DNA from: Paracoccaceae bacterium
Lineage (GTDB): Bacteria > Pseudomonadota > Alphaproteobacteria > Rhodobacterales > Rhodobacteraceae
DNA: 5,653 nt
NCBI GenBank assembly: GCA_007128995.1
Contig: SKWJ01000375.1
Location: forward strand, 1-5,653
Reading direction: 5' to 3'
Positions within the stretch are counted from its first letter, which is position 1. Each line of letters begins with the position of its first letter. The notes beneath the pieces are model-generated. The model was given only the letters and a program-made list of their open reading frames with translations. It had not been told where the DNA came from and searched no databases. A program made the translations under genes and the position numbers. Below, one piece after another: positions 5,590-5,653 of the stretch.

Positions 5590-5653
5590 GTGCCAGACAC
5601 GAACGATGCTGAGGGCTGCGCAGTGGTCGAAGACCTGACGCTCGGCTTTATCA
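5590..5653 (+). CDS. Possible 5' end of a divergent gene, product unknown
   Basis: A GTG at 5590-5592 is preceded by AGGGGA with 8 nt spacing (5576-5581), a strong Shine-Dalgarno match. The frame stays open to the right edge and gives 21 residues, starting MPDTNDAEGCAVVEDLTLGF. Third codon positions are mostly G/C, as in the clear genes of the window. The piece is too short to place in a family. The competing reading is a minus-strand frame over the same bases that ends at 5416. I favour the plus strand because of the ribosome site and codon use, but only weakly. Confidence 0.3.
   Translation, partial: MPDTNDAEGCAVVEDLTLGFI

Noticed and set aside
5322..5600. Minus-strand frame of 92 codons overlapping the GT2 start
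   Set aside because: The product is rich in Cys, Ser and Arg, resembles no family, and overlaps the well-supported start and ribosome site of the GT2 gene in another frame.
5416..5652. Minus-strand open frame of 78 residues ending in TAA at 5416, possible 3' end of a gene upstream of GT2
   Set aside because: No family is recognised, and third-position G/C falls over its second half to a level below the clear genes. I keep it only as the alternative to the plus-strand start at 5590.

Overview
The window is a compact block of glycosyltransferase (GT) genes with no mobile element, RNA gene or CRISPR array that I can see. The DNA is moderately GC-rich, third codon positions are mostly G/C, and stops are mostly TGA. 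Together with Och1-like, Anp1-like and GT90-like enzymes in one place, this suggests an alphaproteobacterium, possibly Rhodobacteraceae. That placement is inference: no phylogenetic marker is present.

Layout, left to right. (1) A minus-strand GT90/CAP10-like gene starts at 603 and runs off the left edge. (2) A 164-bp spacer (604-767) follows. (3) A minus-strand gene (768-2351) encodes one protein with an N-terminal GT32 (Och1-type) domain and a C-terminal GT62 (Anp1/Mnn9-type) domain. (4) A plus-strand GT4 gene (2350-3495) diverges from it, and their two ATG codons lie in the same CATG tetranucleotide. (5) A minus-strand pair, GT2 (4466-5332) then GT8 (3498-4466), is joined by a TGATG stop/start overlap and converges on the GT4 gene with a 2-bp gap. 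(6) A 257-bp region upstream of the GT2 gene holds a perfect 14-bp palindrome. A possible divergent plus-strand gene begins at 5590 and leaves the right edge.

The five clear genes encode six GT domains from six families (GT90, GT32, GT62, GT4, GT8, GT2). None shows an obvious membrane segment or signal peptide, so all probably work on the cytoplasmic side, building the oligosaccharide of a lipopolysaccharide, capsule or other surface glycan. Flippase, polymerase, export and sugar-nucleotide genes are absent here and may lie outside. The donor and acceptor sugars cannot be read from this sequence.

The most notable item is the GT32-GT62 fusion. In yeast these two families act one after the other in building the N-glycan mannan outer chain (Och1, then Mnn9/Anp1 complexes). 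Here they are fused in a bacterial gene, which suggests a single enzyme adding two successive sugars.
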